This document shows positions 1-12,413 of a stretch of 64,000 nt of DNA, piece by piece. Position numbers and translations under genes: made by a program. Source of the stretch: Sipunculus nudus. Lineage: Eukaryota; Annelida; Sipuncula; Golfingiida; Sipunculidae. The number at the start of each line of letters is the position of its first letter. Positions within the stretch are counted from its first letter, which is position 1. The notes beneath the pieces are model-generated. The model was not told the origin of the DNA and did no database searches. It saw only the letters and a list, made by a program, of their open reading frames with translations. Where the stretch lies: assembly GCA_026874595.1 (NCBI GenBank), contig CM049307.1, forward strand, positions 75,928,643-75,992,642. The letters run 5' to 3'.

Positions 1-200
1 ACCCCACCAATGTAAAACCCTTCCTACTCCATGACAAACTGTAAATCACTCAACATAACTACACAAACCCCACCAATGTAAAACCCTTCCTACTCCATGA
101 CAAACTGTAAATCACTCAACATAACTACACAAACCCCACCCAGAATAAACACTTCCTACCACAAGGCAAACATTATGTCACTTAACATATATGTATGAAA
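1..200. repeat. 66-bp tandem minisatellite
   Basis: A unit beginning ACCCCACCAATGTAAAACCC starts at 1, 67 and, degenerate, at 133. The spacing is 66 bases. The first two copies are almost identical. No coding content is seen. Confidence 0.85.
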
Positions 201-377
201 GTAATGATTGACTGTGTGCTTTTAGATGTAGTGAACAATGATATTTGTGGGCTCTCTCCACAAAATTATCTATATGCATTGGACAAAGTGTTATTCCATT
301 TTATTCTATTCTGATGACGTCAAACACTTGACTTCCTACCAAAGGCATCAATAAGTCACACAATGTAACATGTAATT

Positions 378-2130
378 GTATCCGCCAAAACGAAGTTTTG
401 CGGATACTATGTTTTTGACCGGGTTCCGCCGCCGATGTTTTTGACCGGGTTCCGCCGCCGCCGCCACCGCCGCCGCCGCCGCGTTCGTTTCCGGAGAACT
501 CCTCTGAGACTACTGGACAGATTTTTCCGAAACTTACACAAATTATCGGGTCACATGTGAACTGGTGCCTAACCAAGTGACCTTGACCTCTGACCTTTCG
601 TCTCTGCCCAGCGTCCGTTTGTGCGTCTGTTTCCACACATAAACCCATATATCTCGGGAACCGTTTGACCGATCCGGGAAAAAATTTTACACAAATGTAG
701 CCCTGGGAAAGCTTTATAACATACACAACAAAAGGTGGCGCCACCTGCAACCATGTTTGCACAGTGTCCATCTGTTCATCTGCCTGGGGTTAAAATCACT
801 CATATCTCTGCAGTGATTTGACTAATTCACCTAAAATTTGGCATGCATATACATCCTAGATAGCTTTCTCGATTTTGTGACAGGTGGCGCCACCTACATT
901 CACGTTAACGCTCCACACATAATCCCATATATCTCGGGAACCGTTTGACCGATCCGGAAAAAAATTTTACACAAATGTAGCCCTGGGATAGCTTTATAAC
1001 ATACACAACAAAAGGTGGCGCCACCTGCAACCATGTTTGCACAGTGTCCATCTGTTCATCTGCCTGGGGTTAAAATCACTCATATCTCTGCAGTGGTTTG
1101 ACTAATTCACCTAAAATTTGGCATGCATATACATCCTAGATAGCTTTCTCGATTTTGTGACAGGTGGCGCCACCTGCATTCACGTTTACGCTCCACACAT
1201 AAACCCATATATCTCGGAAACTGTTTGACCGATCCGGAAAAAAATTTTACACTAATGTAGCCCTGGGATAGCTTTATAACATACACAACAAGAGGTGGCG
1301 CCACCTGCAACCATGTTTGCACAGTGTCCATTTGTTCATCTGCCTGGGGTTAAAATCACTCATATCTCTGCAGTGGTTTGACTAATTCACCTAAAAATCA
1401 GCATGCATCTACATCCTAGATAGCTTTCTTGATTTAATGACAGGTGGCGCCACCTACATTCACATTAACACTCCACACATAAACCCATATATCTAAGGAA
1501 CCATTTGACCGATCCGGAAAATTTTTATACACAAATGTAGCCCTGGGATAGCTTTATAATATACACAACAAAAGGTGGTGCCATCTGCAACCATGTTTGC
1601 ACAGTGTCCATTTGTTAATCTGCCTGGGGTTAAAATCACTCATATCTTTGCAGTGGTTTGACTAATTCACCTAAAATTAGGCATGTGTATACATCCTAGA
1701 TAGCTTTCTTGATTTTATGACAGGTGGCGCCACCTACATTCACGTTTATGCTGCAGACATCCAAGCTCATATCTCGGGAACCGTTTGACCAATCAGGAAA
1801 AAAAATTTACACAAATGTAGCCCTTGGATAGCTTTATAACATGAACAAAAATGGTGGCGCCACCTGCAGCCATTTTTGCACAGCGTCCATCTGTTTGTCT
1901 GCTGTGGGATAAAATCACTCATATTTCTGCAGTGGTTTGACTTTTCCACATGAAATTTTGCATGTGTATATATCTTGGATAGTTTCTCGTTCAAATAACA
2001 GGTGGCGCCACCTACAATCATGTTTATGTGGCAGAGATCCATTCTAATATTTAACACATGTAACTCTGTATCCCCTTGCCACTCAATCCATGCCTCACTT
2101 CACCCGTCCTTCTCTGATTTTGGCGGATAC
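378..2130. mobile_element. Repeat-bearing non-autonomous element with inverted ends
   Basis: The outer ends are inverted copies of each other: TATCCGCCAAAA at 379-390 and TTTTGGCGGATA at 2118-2129. The left end also folds on itself (378-407). A GCC-repeat stretch follows at 425-482. The interior from about 631 is a tandem array with a 280-base period (unit starts near 631, 911, 1191, 1471, 1751). Each unit carries the palindrome GGTGGCGCCACC twice, so it is a dimer of roughly 140-base half units. Open frames here are by-products of the repeat. ACATGTA occurs at 368-374 and 2129-2135, but four bases separate the left copy from the inverted end, so a target duplication is uncertain. Confidence 0.7.
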
Positions 2131-2848
2131 ATGTAGTCACTTGTCGACTACCCGTATTCTAGTTTGCTGTCACAGATTTTGTAATGATAGCTTAGGCCAC
2201 TGGAGAACCAGGGAAATGAACAGAATATGTTTTACTTCTATATAGTAGTGCAGAATCATCGTTTCTTCAATATTATCATCAGCATATCTCAGTAGTTTCA
2301 GAATTTCCACCTGATGGTGGTGGTATCATTAGTTGAAGTGACTTCCTAACTGCTGGCAGACAGATGTACAAATAAACAAAAACTAACGTTACCTTGGAAA
2401 ATTTGCTAGAATTCAGTGACGCCACTTTATACTTTTTTGTCAGCAAATACAATCTTTTTAAACTTTTTTATATTCCTTTGGAGTAAATACTTTATCTTTA
2501 CTATAATTTTCAGCCTTTCACACTTTGTGTGATCAAGAGGTATTCTCTGTTGAAAAAAAGTGATGTGTATTTTAATGAGCACATTTTGCTGCAAACTCTT
2601 TGATTATTAATAAAATGGTATATGCAATTAACAGGACTTTTTAACTCCAATTCCTCACATCACTTCAATTATAATATATGAAGCTGTTTAAAAGCTTTAT
2701 TTAGTTAAATTTTTGGAAAAGCAACACTTTCTTTCATCTGACTATATTTTTCCTACATTTGTTAAAATTTTTAAAAATTTCAATTATTTTTTTGTCTAGT
2801 TTTTGCATAGAAACTTTGAGTTTGAATTTTCATTTAAATCATTTTCAG
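2131..2848. other. Noncoding, AT-rich; probably intron
   Basis: No coding feature is seen. The 3' end is T-rich and runs into a splice-acceptor-like TTTTCAG at 2842-2848, so this is probably an intron of the gene whose last exon follows. Confidence 0.4.
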
Positions 2849-3068
2849 ATTGCTAGAACGACTGACAGGACTTCAGAGCCACATGTTGCTAGCGCTGCGA
2901 GAGATATTTTATGATGACGCAGTGGACGAATGGCTGGAAGTCAATGTCAATCCCAAGGTCAATAAAATAGCCAGCATTGTACAGTCAGCTGAGCAACAAA
3001 TCAAAATAGGGGCCAGGGTCAAGGACTATGGTGTCAAGGTCAAATCAGAAGACTCACCAATGACTTAA
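2849..3068 (+). CDS. Putative terminal exon of an unrecognised protein
   Basis: An open frame of about 72 codons follows a good acceptor (CATTTTCAG, exon from 2849, entering at codon position 3) and ends at TAA 3066-3068. The peptide reads as a normal soluble protein tail: an amphipathic leucine-rich start (LLERLTGLQSHMLLALREIF), then an acidic stretch with DEWLEV, then a Lys/Val-rich end (ARVKDYGVKVKSEDS). I do not recognise the family. Codon choice looks more gene-like than the AT-rich flanks. Earlier exons would have to lie upstream of the repeat element at 378-2130 or outside the window. It could be a chance ORF beside a chance acceptor. No function is assigned. Confidence 0.45.
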
Positions 3069-3450
3069 ATTGTTTACAAATGATATGTTAATTGTTATGT
3101 TTTTCATGATACATTGTTAATTGTTAAAATCATTCAAGATATATTGCTGAGTGTATACATTTTAAACTCAAGATCCCAAGGATGAAAAATAATGTTTTTA
3201 AGAACATTTGATGTAATATAGGTTGTGCATTTTTGGCAGTAGAATTTAGTGCAAGGCAGTTTGATGTGATAATATTACAGGTAGTCACTTGCTGGTAGAC
3301 TTTGCTTCAGATGGTCCCAAGCCTGCTACTAATTATCAATAAGGCAATTGATCAAATCAGATGACCCACATAAGCTCTTTGTACTCCCAGCAATGGATCT
3401 AGTAAAACAATTTTTTTGCTGTTTTTAGATACATGCAGGGTGAGGTATTA

Positions 3451-6090
3451 TTAGCTCAGCTGACTATAAGTCATCTGAGCTATAGTCGTGGTCCATTGTC
3501 CGTCGTCTGTCCGTCTGTCTGTCCGTCCGTCCGTCCGTAGATGTGGCACATTTTGAAACCATAAGACCTAGGAATCCCTAATTCGGCATAGTGTTAGATG
3601 TCCCCAAGATCTCCTACCAAGCCGAAAACTGGGTCTTTGCGACTTTGTTCCTTTGAGAAATTAAGGAAAAACCTCAATTTTTTATTAAAAACCTATTTTC
3701 ACACTTCAGGGCTGCCTAATATCTAAACCACTCATCTGTTTTTCCTAATATTTACCGTTAATATTCCTCTATATAGTTCCTATGTACATGCTTGAAATTA
3801 TGTCTGTATTATATAATTTAAAAAAGTTATGGGCCAGAACATAATGCATTTTGTAAAAAATCAGGAAGGATATTTGATCACTTAACACAAAACATGTTAA
3901 AGATATGGACTTTTTTTCAAGTAATATAACTTGAATTAATCAAAATTAAATTGTATACCCAAAATTAGATCAAAATTTTTAAAATTTTTTAAAATATTAA
4001 CAAAAATAAAAAATTGGTACCTTAAATTCTGCCTAACTTTGACCATGGCACGTTTTTTTCCTGTAAGTACTGTGGAATTAATTTTCTCCGCATGTTTTTG
4101 TTAGCATTTTGTCTGTTAACACCAAAAATTTGAAACCAGTTGATCAAAAACTGTAGATTTTATTCAAGTTTTCAAGCACCATGTAACATATTGTTTACAT
4201 CAGGCTAGTGTTATGCAGTTTGCAAGAGCTCTGCTCCCCAGCTTCAGCTCTCGTTCCTAAAATTTGGCATACAATTAGATGTCTCTAAAATCCCCTACCA
4301 AGCCAAGAATTTGGTCACTTGGACTTAATACCTTTGAGATATTAATGAAAAACTTCATTTTTCAATTAAAAACCCATTGTTACACTTCAATACTGCCTAA
4401 TATCAAAACCACTGATCTATCTTTAATCATATATAATATACATGCTTTTCTATATATTCTCTGTGCACATGCCAGAAATGATGTCAGTATTGCGTAATTG
4501 TTTTAAGTTATGGGCCCAAACATAATGCACTTTGTAAAAAATCAAGAAATATATTTACTCCCTTAACAAGGGGCTTGCTGAAGCTTGAGATTTTTTGTCA
4601 GGGATGTAACATTATTTAATCAAGATTCAATTGAATACCCAAAATTAGTTCTGAATTTTTTTAAATTTTATAAGTTATTAGTATAAATATAAAATTAGTA
4701 CCTTAAATTTTGCCCAACTTTGACCATTTCACGTTTGTTTCTTGTGAGCTCTGTTTATATAATTTTCATATCATGCACACATAAGGTTTTCAGCTTTTTA
4801 GTTTAGAAAGCTGAAAGAAATTGGCCAAAAATTGTAGCTTTTATTAATGTTTTTATGAGACCATATCAGACCTTGGCTCTCTCCAGCCTCTCTTGAGTCA
4901 CCTGTATGTTGACCTTGTTGAACTTTCAGCAAATTATGCACGCTTGGTTCGAGGCATATACTGGGGCAGCCAGGCAGCTTATGGCCAGCCACAGTTGATC
5001 CAGGTGTCCAACCCAACTCATCTAGTAGTTTTAACCAACAACATAACAATAAACAATAAATTAATCAATTTTTATTGGTTTTTAATAACAAATCAAAGAA
5101 AAATAGAAAAGGAATTTGTCAGTTTATAATGATAGGGAATTAACTTGCAGTTACTGATGATGTAAGAATCTTGTATCGATGGATAGAATGTCACGTATTC
5201 CAAATAACACCATGCAGTCACCTATGGCATTTTTCAGTTCAATTTTAATAATAAAAAAGTAAATCATATTATTCATTACTAATCATTAGGGATCATATGA
5301 AGGAAATTATTGATAGACAAAGATGCAGTTGATATTATTAATCTAGATTCCTACTGTGTCTAGTGTGTACATTGATGTGAAATTAGTCCAAAATGAATAT
5401 ATTACATTAATTTTTTTTAATATTAATAAAAGCCATAAAACCAGGTACTTATGATCATTATTTAAATGTGTAAATTTTGTACATTCTGGATTCTCAACAC
5501 CATTGTTTGGTGAAAACTGAATAAATACCAGACATGGTGGGAATTCTTTGCAATTGTATTTAAATACGAATATGAATATGTACTCCATTATAAAATTTCT
5601 TGCATATAGAATGGGAATTCAGGTAAAAATGAAAGTATATGAATACCAGTGCAGATACTTTGCAAATGTATTCATGAATGCATTCATGAATATATTCTTT
5701 AATATTATTTTAATAATCATTTCAGTTATATTTCATTTTAAAAATCATACGATTCTCTTATTATTTTTAATAAAAATTATATCTGGGACAATATTTGTAA
5801 TTTTTTTAATAAATAGTAAAAACACTTATATTATATGTCCTGCTTATAAGTTATATGGCCAAGTCAAAATCTGTGTGACAATAGTACACCATTTGTTAAT
5901 AAAATAAATGAAATTAATCCTCTTCCCGGTCTCCAAAGGTACTATCAAAATCATACATAAGTTAAACAACAACAACTCATAATACAGCTTATACTTATTA
6001 CCACACAAAACCAGCATGTGCCTCATTTCTAAATCATATTTTTTATCATATATAACAGCTGAGTGCCGTGACCCAAAGGTCCCTTGTTTT
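3451..6090 (+). mobile_element. Helitron/HINE-like non-autonomous element, copy I
   Basis: The head TTAGCTCAGCTGACTATAAG with a following CATCTGAGCTATAG forms a hairpin (3451-3485). It is followed by an array of TCCGT words. The tail is CAGCTGAGTGCCGTGACCC with a hairpin and CCCTTGTTTT (about 6057-6090). The interior has two diverged halves, each with a version of 'TTACACTTCAAGACTGCCTAATAT' and 'TGACCATGGCACGTTT'. The same head and tail recur at 10201-12110 and 12414-14322. No transposase ORF is present. Assignment to a Helentron-associated type rests on the hairpin ends and internal repeats, not on a database match. Confidence 0.55.
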
Positions 6091-9000
6091 AGAAATATGA
6101 CCAATCAAATAAAGGCTTGTAAACCTATCCAGTTTCTGGTGCACATGTTGTTTTGATTTTTGAACTGTTTATTAATTGTGTTACATTGAATTTGATGGGC
6201 TGTTATGACATCAGTCCTTCAAGTGTGAAGTTATTCAAAATTTATGATAAAGCAGGCAGGGGGCCTGCTGAAACAAGGTCTGCATGATCACAGGTGAGTA
6301 AGAGATCTGCTTTCAGGAAGATCAATAGGCTTGCAGTATATAGTCCTATGACAAAAACTTTATTCTTATATTCCATATATTGCATAAACTAGGATATGTC
6401 AGAAGTATAAAAGCATGACCGGATATTAATGTGTTCAGTATTATGTGATATACAACTAGAAGGGATAGGACTTAACCAAGGCTTTAGATTTCATTTTGGA
6501 AGGTCCCAAGTATGACCCATGTGCACTATTCAAAGGCAAAACTCTGTTATCTCAACAGATTAAAGTTTTGTAAAGACTTTTGGATTATTCTTTACCCCTT
6601 GATTATAAAACTTGAAATCCGGAAGGCTTAATAACATATGACTTCACTTGCAGTAGTATGCCATTCTTATTGAATGGTCACCTTCATCCATATATTATAA
6701 TACAGTGTCACCAGCGAGCCATGGACCTGTCCTTTTACAAAAAAATGGATTTGGAATTCTTGTTTAACACACCAAGCTGCCTTGTACAAGGTTTTCATGT
6801 TTGTCAGTATCTAGGTAGTGCCCTAATCATTTATCATTCAACATTCAATCGTTCTTAGCAACTTTTGTAACTAATTAACTAACCATGAGTACTATGCTCC
6901 TTACACAGCAGTTATCCACTGAAGTTGTCCCAGATCTCTTTTCGTTTAACTCTGCTTTGTATGGCAAGATTTCCTGGGTAAGAGCAATAAAGTGTTATCA
7001 GATCAGTGAGAGCAAGGTGTAACACTTTGGATCTAGCCAAGTTTTAAACGTGTAACTCCCTGCTCTCATTGGTCCGATAAGATAACAGCATTTCTGGCAC
7101 AGGGCCAAGAATCAGACCAAGAAGAGCAGGTGTCCTGGTTTAATCAGTCCAGCAAGAGCAGATGCTGTAGGTTTAAAATTTACCTGGATGCACAATCTGA
7201 TATGCTATCACCGGTCTGATAACAATTCTTTGCTTTGTGCACACCCTGGTGTTCTTACCCAGAAAATCTTGCTTTACAAAGCAGAAGTTACATGAAGAAA
7301 GATCTAGTACAACTGCAGTATATAATGGTTGCATGAAGTGCATGCACAAGCCCAAACCCTTGTATGTTCACCAGTCTAAAGACAGTAACAGCCATGACAA
7401 AATCTAACTGTGGTTATGATCAGGTGTCCTCTGAATAGGGTTGATATTTGTTTCAAACTTTACATTTTCCCAAATATTTCACATGAATATGTTAACATTG
7501 GAAAAATGACCAAGATTAAGATGAACATAAATTATCAATGTAAAAGCTAGAAATACCTTTATACACTTATCCATCTATTGTCAAGTTGATATGACATCAT
7601 CACACAGTTGTCAAGGTTACCAGTACATATGTGGCTACGTCTATGAATATTCATGAGACCAGCATCCAATCAGTATCTTTTTCAGGCAGTTGTGTAAGCA
7701 TCTACTCACTTTGACTGAACTCAACATGTCATGACAAATTGATCATTAGAAATTAATGTTATATACTTGTATATTCCTCAGAGGTACTTAAGGAGACCCT
7801 TTCTTAATTAGAATAAAGCCTCATTCTTATAGGCCACACCATATACATTGTTCAACAGAATGACTGTTCCTATTTTTTCCTAGGTCATTTTATTTCCAGA
7901 TAAGCAGCACCAAGTCCTTAGTAGTAGATAACACTTCCTGTTATCAGGAAGTGTTCCATAAAGTTAGATATGTTTACTCTGATTGACTATGATTGTGTAA
8001 TCAATGGGTGATCCAATAGCATATGCTTCTGTACCCGCCAATAGTATATAACGAGTTTTATTCAGAGAGCTCCTATTTATTCTGTACTTCCCATTAGGCA
8101 TTTCTGTCCTTCTTCACAGGAATACACACTTAGTGAATCCTGTCATGATAGTATTGATCAGTGATGCAGGACTCAAGTCCAGACTTGGACTCAAATCCAG
8201 ACTGGTATCCACTTATTCAGGGACTCGGACTTGTTGGTCATGGTCATAGACTTGCACTCAGGCTGTGGTCTCAAAATAATTATTAATATTTGTAATGATA
8301 TGTAATGGTCTCCTGACCTTGGCATTTACACATTTATAAGCACATATTCTAATAGCGACCTCGACTTTGGCATATTTTAAAAGTGCAAGGTCCTCATAGC
8401 AACCTTAAAATTACATGTTTTTCAGAGCAGATCCTTGACGACAAAACTATTTATTTTTACAAAAAACTTGTAATAAACATGGTATTGTTATTCAGAATAA
8501 TGTATTTCCTTATTCTAGGAATTGGACCTACATGTGTCCTGTGAATGATGTCACTTTGGAGAATTGTTACAGAAAGGATTCTAATTTTTTCTGTAATTAA
8601 TAAAGACAGCGCTTGTACCGCAAATCATTTTTGTTTTTGCGTATTTCATGTGGTCATTGACATTCAGAGACTTGCCTACAGCTTGCCTATGTTGAAGTCT
8701 TGAATTGTATGCAGATACAATGAAGTATGCTTTGATGCTTTATGTTATAAGGTTCTTAAACTGAGTTAAACGTACACTGAACTCCGTGTGTGTGTGTGTG
8801 TGTGTGTTGTAAAGAATGTATTTTGTGATGTGACACCCCTTTTCTGTATGATCCTCAAAGGATTTTTTTGTATAATTATGTGATGCACTGAAACTCGATT
8901 CAACTCATGAATGTGCTCTGTAGACTCGGTGAGACTGGACCTTTAAAAGATACTAACTTTATGTGTACTTGTGAACTGTCCATGGTTGTGACCATTCACT

Positions 9001-9840
9001 GAGGCTCTTTTATATAATATGATGAAATATGCGCGATCAGTGCATGAGGTTCTTATTTTCCCCCTTATTTATGGAGCAATTCCTATTTTTTTCTTTCAGG
9101 AAAAATTACTGTTTTTCCTACATTTATGGGTATGATGTGTTTTATCACATTTGATTACTGTATTTTGAAGAAGCAACCCTAACAGCATGGCCGTGTGGGA
9201 TTCAGTAGGAACCCATGTGGGAACACATGGGCTTACGTTGGATATTGATTGGCCATAATTTGCCACATGGGGCCCCACAGGGGATTGATATGGGCATTCC
9301 CGCGGGGTTGGCCCCTTGCTCGCTCCATGTAAGAAAAAGGAGATTAAATTTCGTACAAGCATACATTTTCTAATATCTGGTCACCAGTAATATCTTTCCA
9401 TCATTATAAACCTATTTATTTTCAAACCTAAAATTTAATAAAACATTCGAGTGTACAAAATTTGAAGTATCTGATGAGGCTAAGTTACTGATGGTGTCTA
9501 GAACATTGAATTGGAATAATGGATGACTCAAAACCTTAAAGTAAACATTTATGTAGTTCTTTCATATGTAACTGTTTCAATTCTGAATGATTAAATAATA
9601 TTTTGTTTTAAAAAAATCACCCCTGTGGTGTCAGTGCCCAGCGTTGGTGTTGTAGACCATGACTGGAAAGAAATCTGATGAAACTCTTGAAAAGAAAGGG
9701 GGGGGGGGATCCTAAGCATGGAAAAATGTACCATTTGATGCAGTTCTTTGTTAAATATTTTCTTAATAAATGAGAGGATTCAGTTTGTTTTAATAAATTA
9801 AGGACTTAAAATGCTTGTTCTTAATGTTAACGAAACATTT
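6091..9840. other. Noncoding spacer with diverged repeats
   Basis: No gene is recognised. It contains an inverted repeat near 6945-7290, GACTC-rich repeats near 8165-8265 that resemble 28300-28450, a (TG)n run at 8787-8807, a palindromic ATGTGGG/CCCACAT stretch near 9200-9300 and a G-run at 9699-9708. Confidence 0.5.
6945..7290. repeat. Imperfect long inverted repeat
   Basis: CTGCTTTGTATGGCAAGATT at about 6952, followed by CTGGGTAAGAGCAA and TGTTATCAGA, is mirrored by TCTGATAACA, TTCTTACCCAGAAAATCTTG and CTTTACAAAGCAG near 7214-7285. The arms are about 60-80 bases with mismatches and are separated by about 200 bases. This is consistent with a decayed MITE. Confidence 0.5.
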
Positions 9841-10200
9841 GAGGTCGGCTGATTAAAAGTAATCTGAGCTATAGCGATCACTCTTTGTCCGTCGTCAATT
9901 CGTCCAGTCGTCTGTAAACAGAACATAAATCGAAACCATTGGACCTAGAATCTTCATTCTTGACATCCTGAGAGGTCTTACAAAAATCTCCTTAGACACC
10001 TAAAATAAGGTCTCTGTTACCCATATCCTCCGAGCTATGGGGCTCGCGAGTACCCCCAGAATAATTACAAATTTGATACATAAGCTCCAGTATCTGAATA
10101 ACTAATGCATTGATCGCCATGTTTATTTGCATGCACACTAATCATGGATATTTCATCACTCCCTACAGACTAGTGGCGCCACCTGTATTTTTTTCGCGTT

Positions 10201-12110
10201 TTTAGCTCAGCTGACTATAAGTCATCTGAGCTATAGTCGTGGTCCTTTGTCCGTCGGCTGTCCGTCCGCCCGTCCGTACTGGCACGTTTTGAAACCGTTG
10301 GACCTGAAATTCGGCATACCTTTAGATCTCCTACCATACCGAAAATTGGGTCACTAGGACTTCGTTCCTTCGAATTATTAAGGAAAAACCTCCGTTTTCA
10401 ATTAAAAACTCATTGTTACACTTCAAGACTGCCTAATTTCAAAACCACTGACCTGATATTGACCATTTTTAAAATATATAAATTCCTCTATATATTTCCT
10501 ATGTACATACGATATATTAGTTTAATATTTTTTAAATTCTTGAAATAATTGGCCCAAATATAATGCAATTTGTTCAAACTCAGGAAATATATTTACTCCC
10601 TTTACTTGAGAATTGCTGAAGCTAGAGACTTTCTTTCAGATATTTAACTATATTTAGTCAAGATTCAATTTTATACCCAAAATTAGTTTTGAATTTTCTA
10701 AATTTTATAAGTAATTAGCATAAATATAAAATCAGTACCTTAAATTTTACCCAGATTTGACCATGGCACATTTTAGTCCTGTAACTGCTATGGATTTAAT
10801 TTTCATAGCATGTTACCATAAGCATTTCATCTCTAAACATCTGAAATTTGAAACCAGTTGATCAAAAACTGTTGATTTTATTCCAGTTTTCAAGCACCAT
10901 GTAAAGTATTGTTTAGATCAAGCAAGTGTTATGCAGTTTGCTTGAGCTCAGCTCCCCAGCTTCCCAGGCTAGCTCTCAGCTCCCAAATTAAGCATACAGT
11001 TAGATGTCCCCAAACCCCCCCTATCATACCAAAAGTTTGGTCACTAGAATTTCATTCCTTCGAGATTTTAAGAAAAACTTTAATTTTCAATTAAAAAGCC
11101 ATTGTTACACTTCAAGACTGCCTAATAACAAAACCGCCTAATAACAAAACCACAGATCTGACTGTGGTCATATAAAATATACATGTTCTATTCAACTCTA
11201 TGCACATGCCAGAAATGATGTGAGTATTGCGAAATTGTTTTAAGTTATGGGCCCGAACATAATGCATTTTGTAAACAAGAAATATGTTTACTCCCTTAAT
11301 ATGAAAATTGCTGAAGCTAGAGATTTTTTTTGTCAGGGATATAACATTTAATCAAGATTCATTTGTATACCCAAAATTAGTTCTAAATTTTTTCAAAGGT
11401 TATAAGTTATTAGCAAAAATATAAAATCAGTACCTTAAATTTTGATCATTGCATGTTTGTTTCCTGTAAGCACTGTTGATATAATTTTCATATCATGCAG
11501 AAATAAGGATTTCAGCTAGTTAGTTTTGAAAGTTGAAAGAAATTGGCCAAAAACTATCTTTTATTAAAGTTTTTATGAGACCATGTCAGACCCAGGCTCT
11601 TTCCAGCCCCTCTTCAGTCACCTGTATGCCCTCAAATTGACCTTTCAGGCCAATTATTCACGCTTGACGCAGGGCATATATACTTGCACCTAGGCAGCTT
11701 ATTGCTTTAAGCTTTATTTTGATAATATTATTTAAAAATCTTTGATGAAAAAGACATGATACTGTTATTATTTTTAATTTAAATTATATCTGATATTATA
11801 TTTGTTATTAATATTTAATAAATAGTTTAACTTTTCAAATAATTTTTGCTTCAAATTTTATGGCCAAGTCAAAACCTATGTGATTATAGCACACCATTTC
11901 CAACTGTAAATAATATTGATGACATTGATCCTCTTCCCTGTCTCCAAGGATATTATCAAAATCTTACATAACTTGAGTTAAACACCATCAACTCATAATA
12001 GAGCTTATACCTCACAAAACCAGCCTTTGCCTACCTCCTCTTCCAAATCATATTTTGTGATCAAATAAAACAGCTGAGCGCCGTGACCCATGGGTCCCTT
12101 GCTCTCTTTT
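10201..12110 (+). mobile_element. Helitron/HINE-like element, copy II (nested)
   Basis: The head TTTAGCTCAGCTGACTATAA (10200) carries the hairpin partner CATCTGAGCTATAG, then TCCGTC repeats. The tail CAGCTGAGCGCCGTGACCC and ATGGGTCCCTTG end at about 12102. The interior has the same two-half structure as 3451-6090. It was inserted into a T-rich point of an outer repeat unit. Confidence 0.6.
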
Positions 12111-12413
12111 ATTTTGAGACCTTCAAATTAAGAAGTCGTCCGTTTACAGGGAAGAAATCGTAACTGTAGGATCTAGAATCTCTTCTGTTGATATCCTGGG
12201 AGGTCCATGAAAAATCTCCATGAAAACCTAAATTTAGTTCTCTGTTACCCAAAATTTGAGCTATGTGGCTCGTAAGTACCCCCCCCCCCCCCCCAGAATT
12301 TGATACAAATGCTCCAGTATCTGATTAACTAAAGTATTGATCGTCATTATTCTTTGCATGCATATTGATCATGGGGTGTTTTATCATTTCCTGAAGACTG
12401 GTGGCGCATATTT

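Noticed and set aside
301-2057. Several open frames on the minus strand (up to 156 codons)
   Set aside because: They are translations of the 280-base repeat; the same peptide reappears each period.
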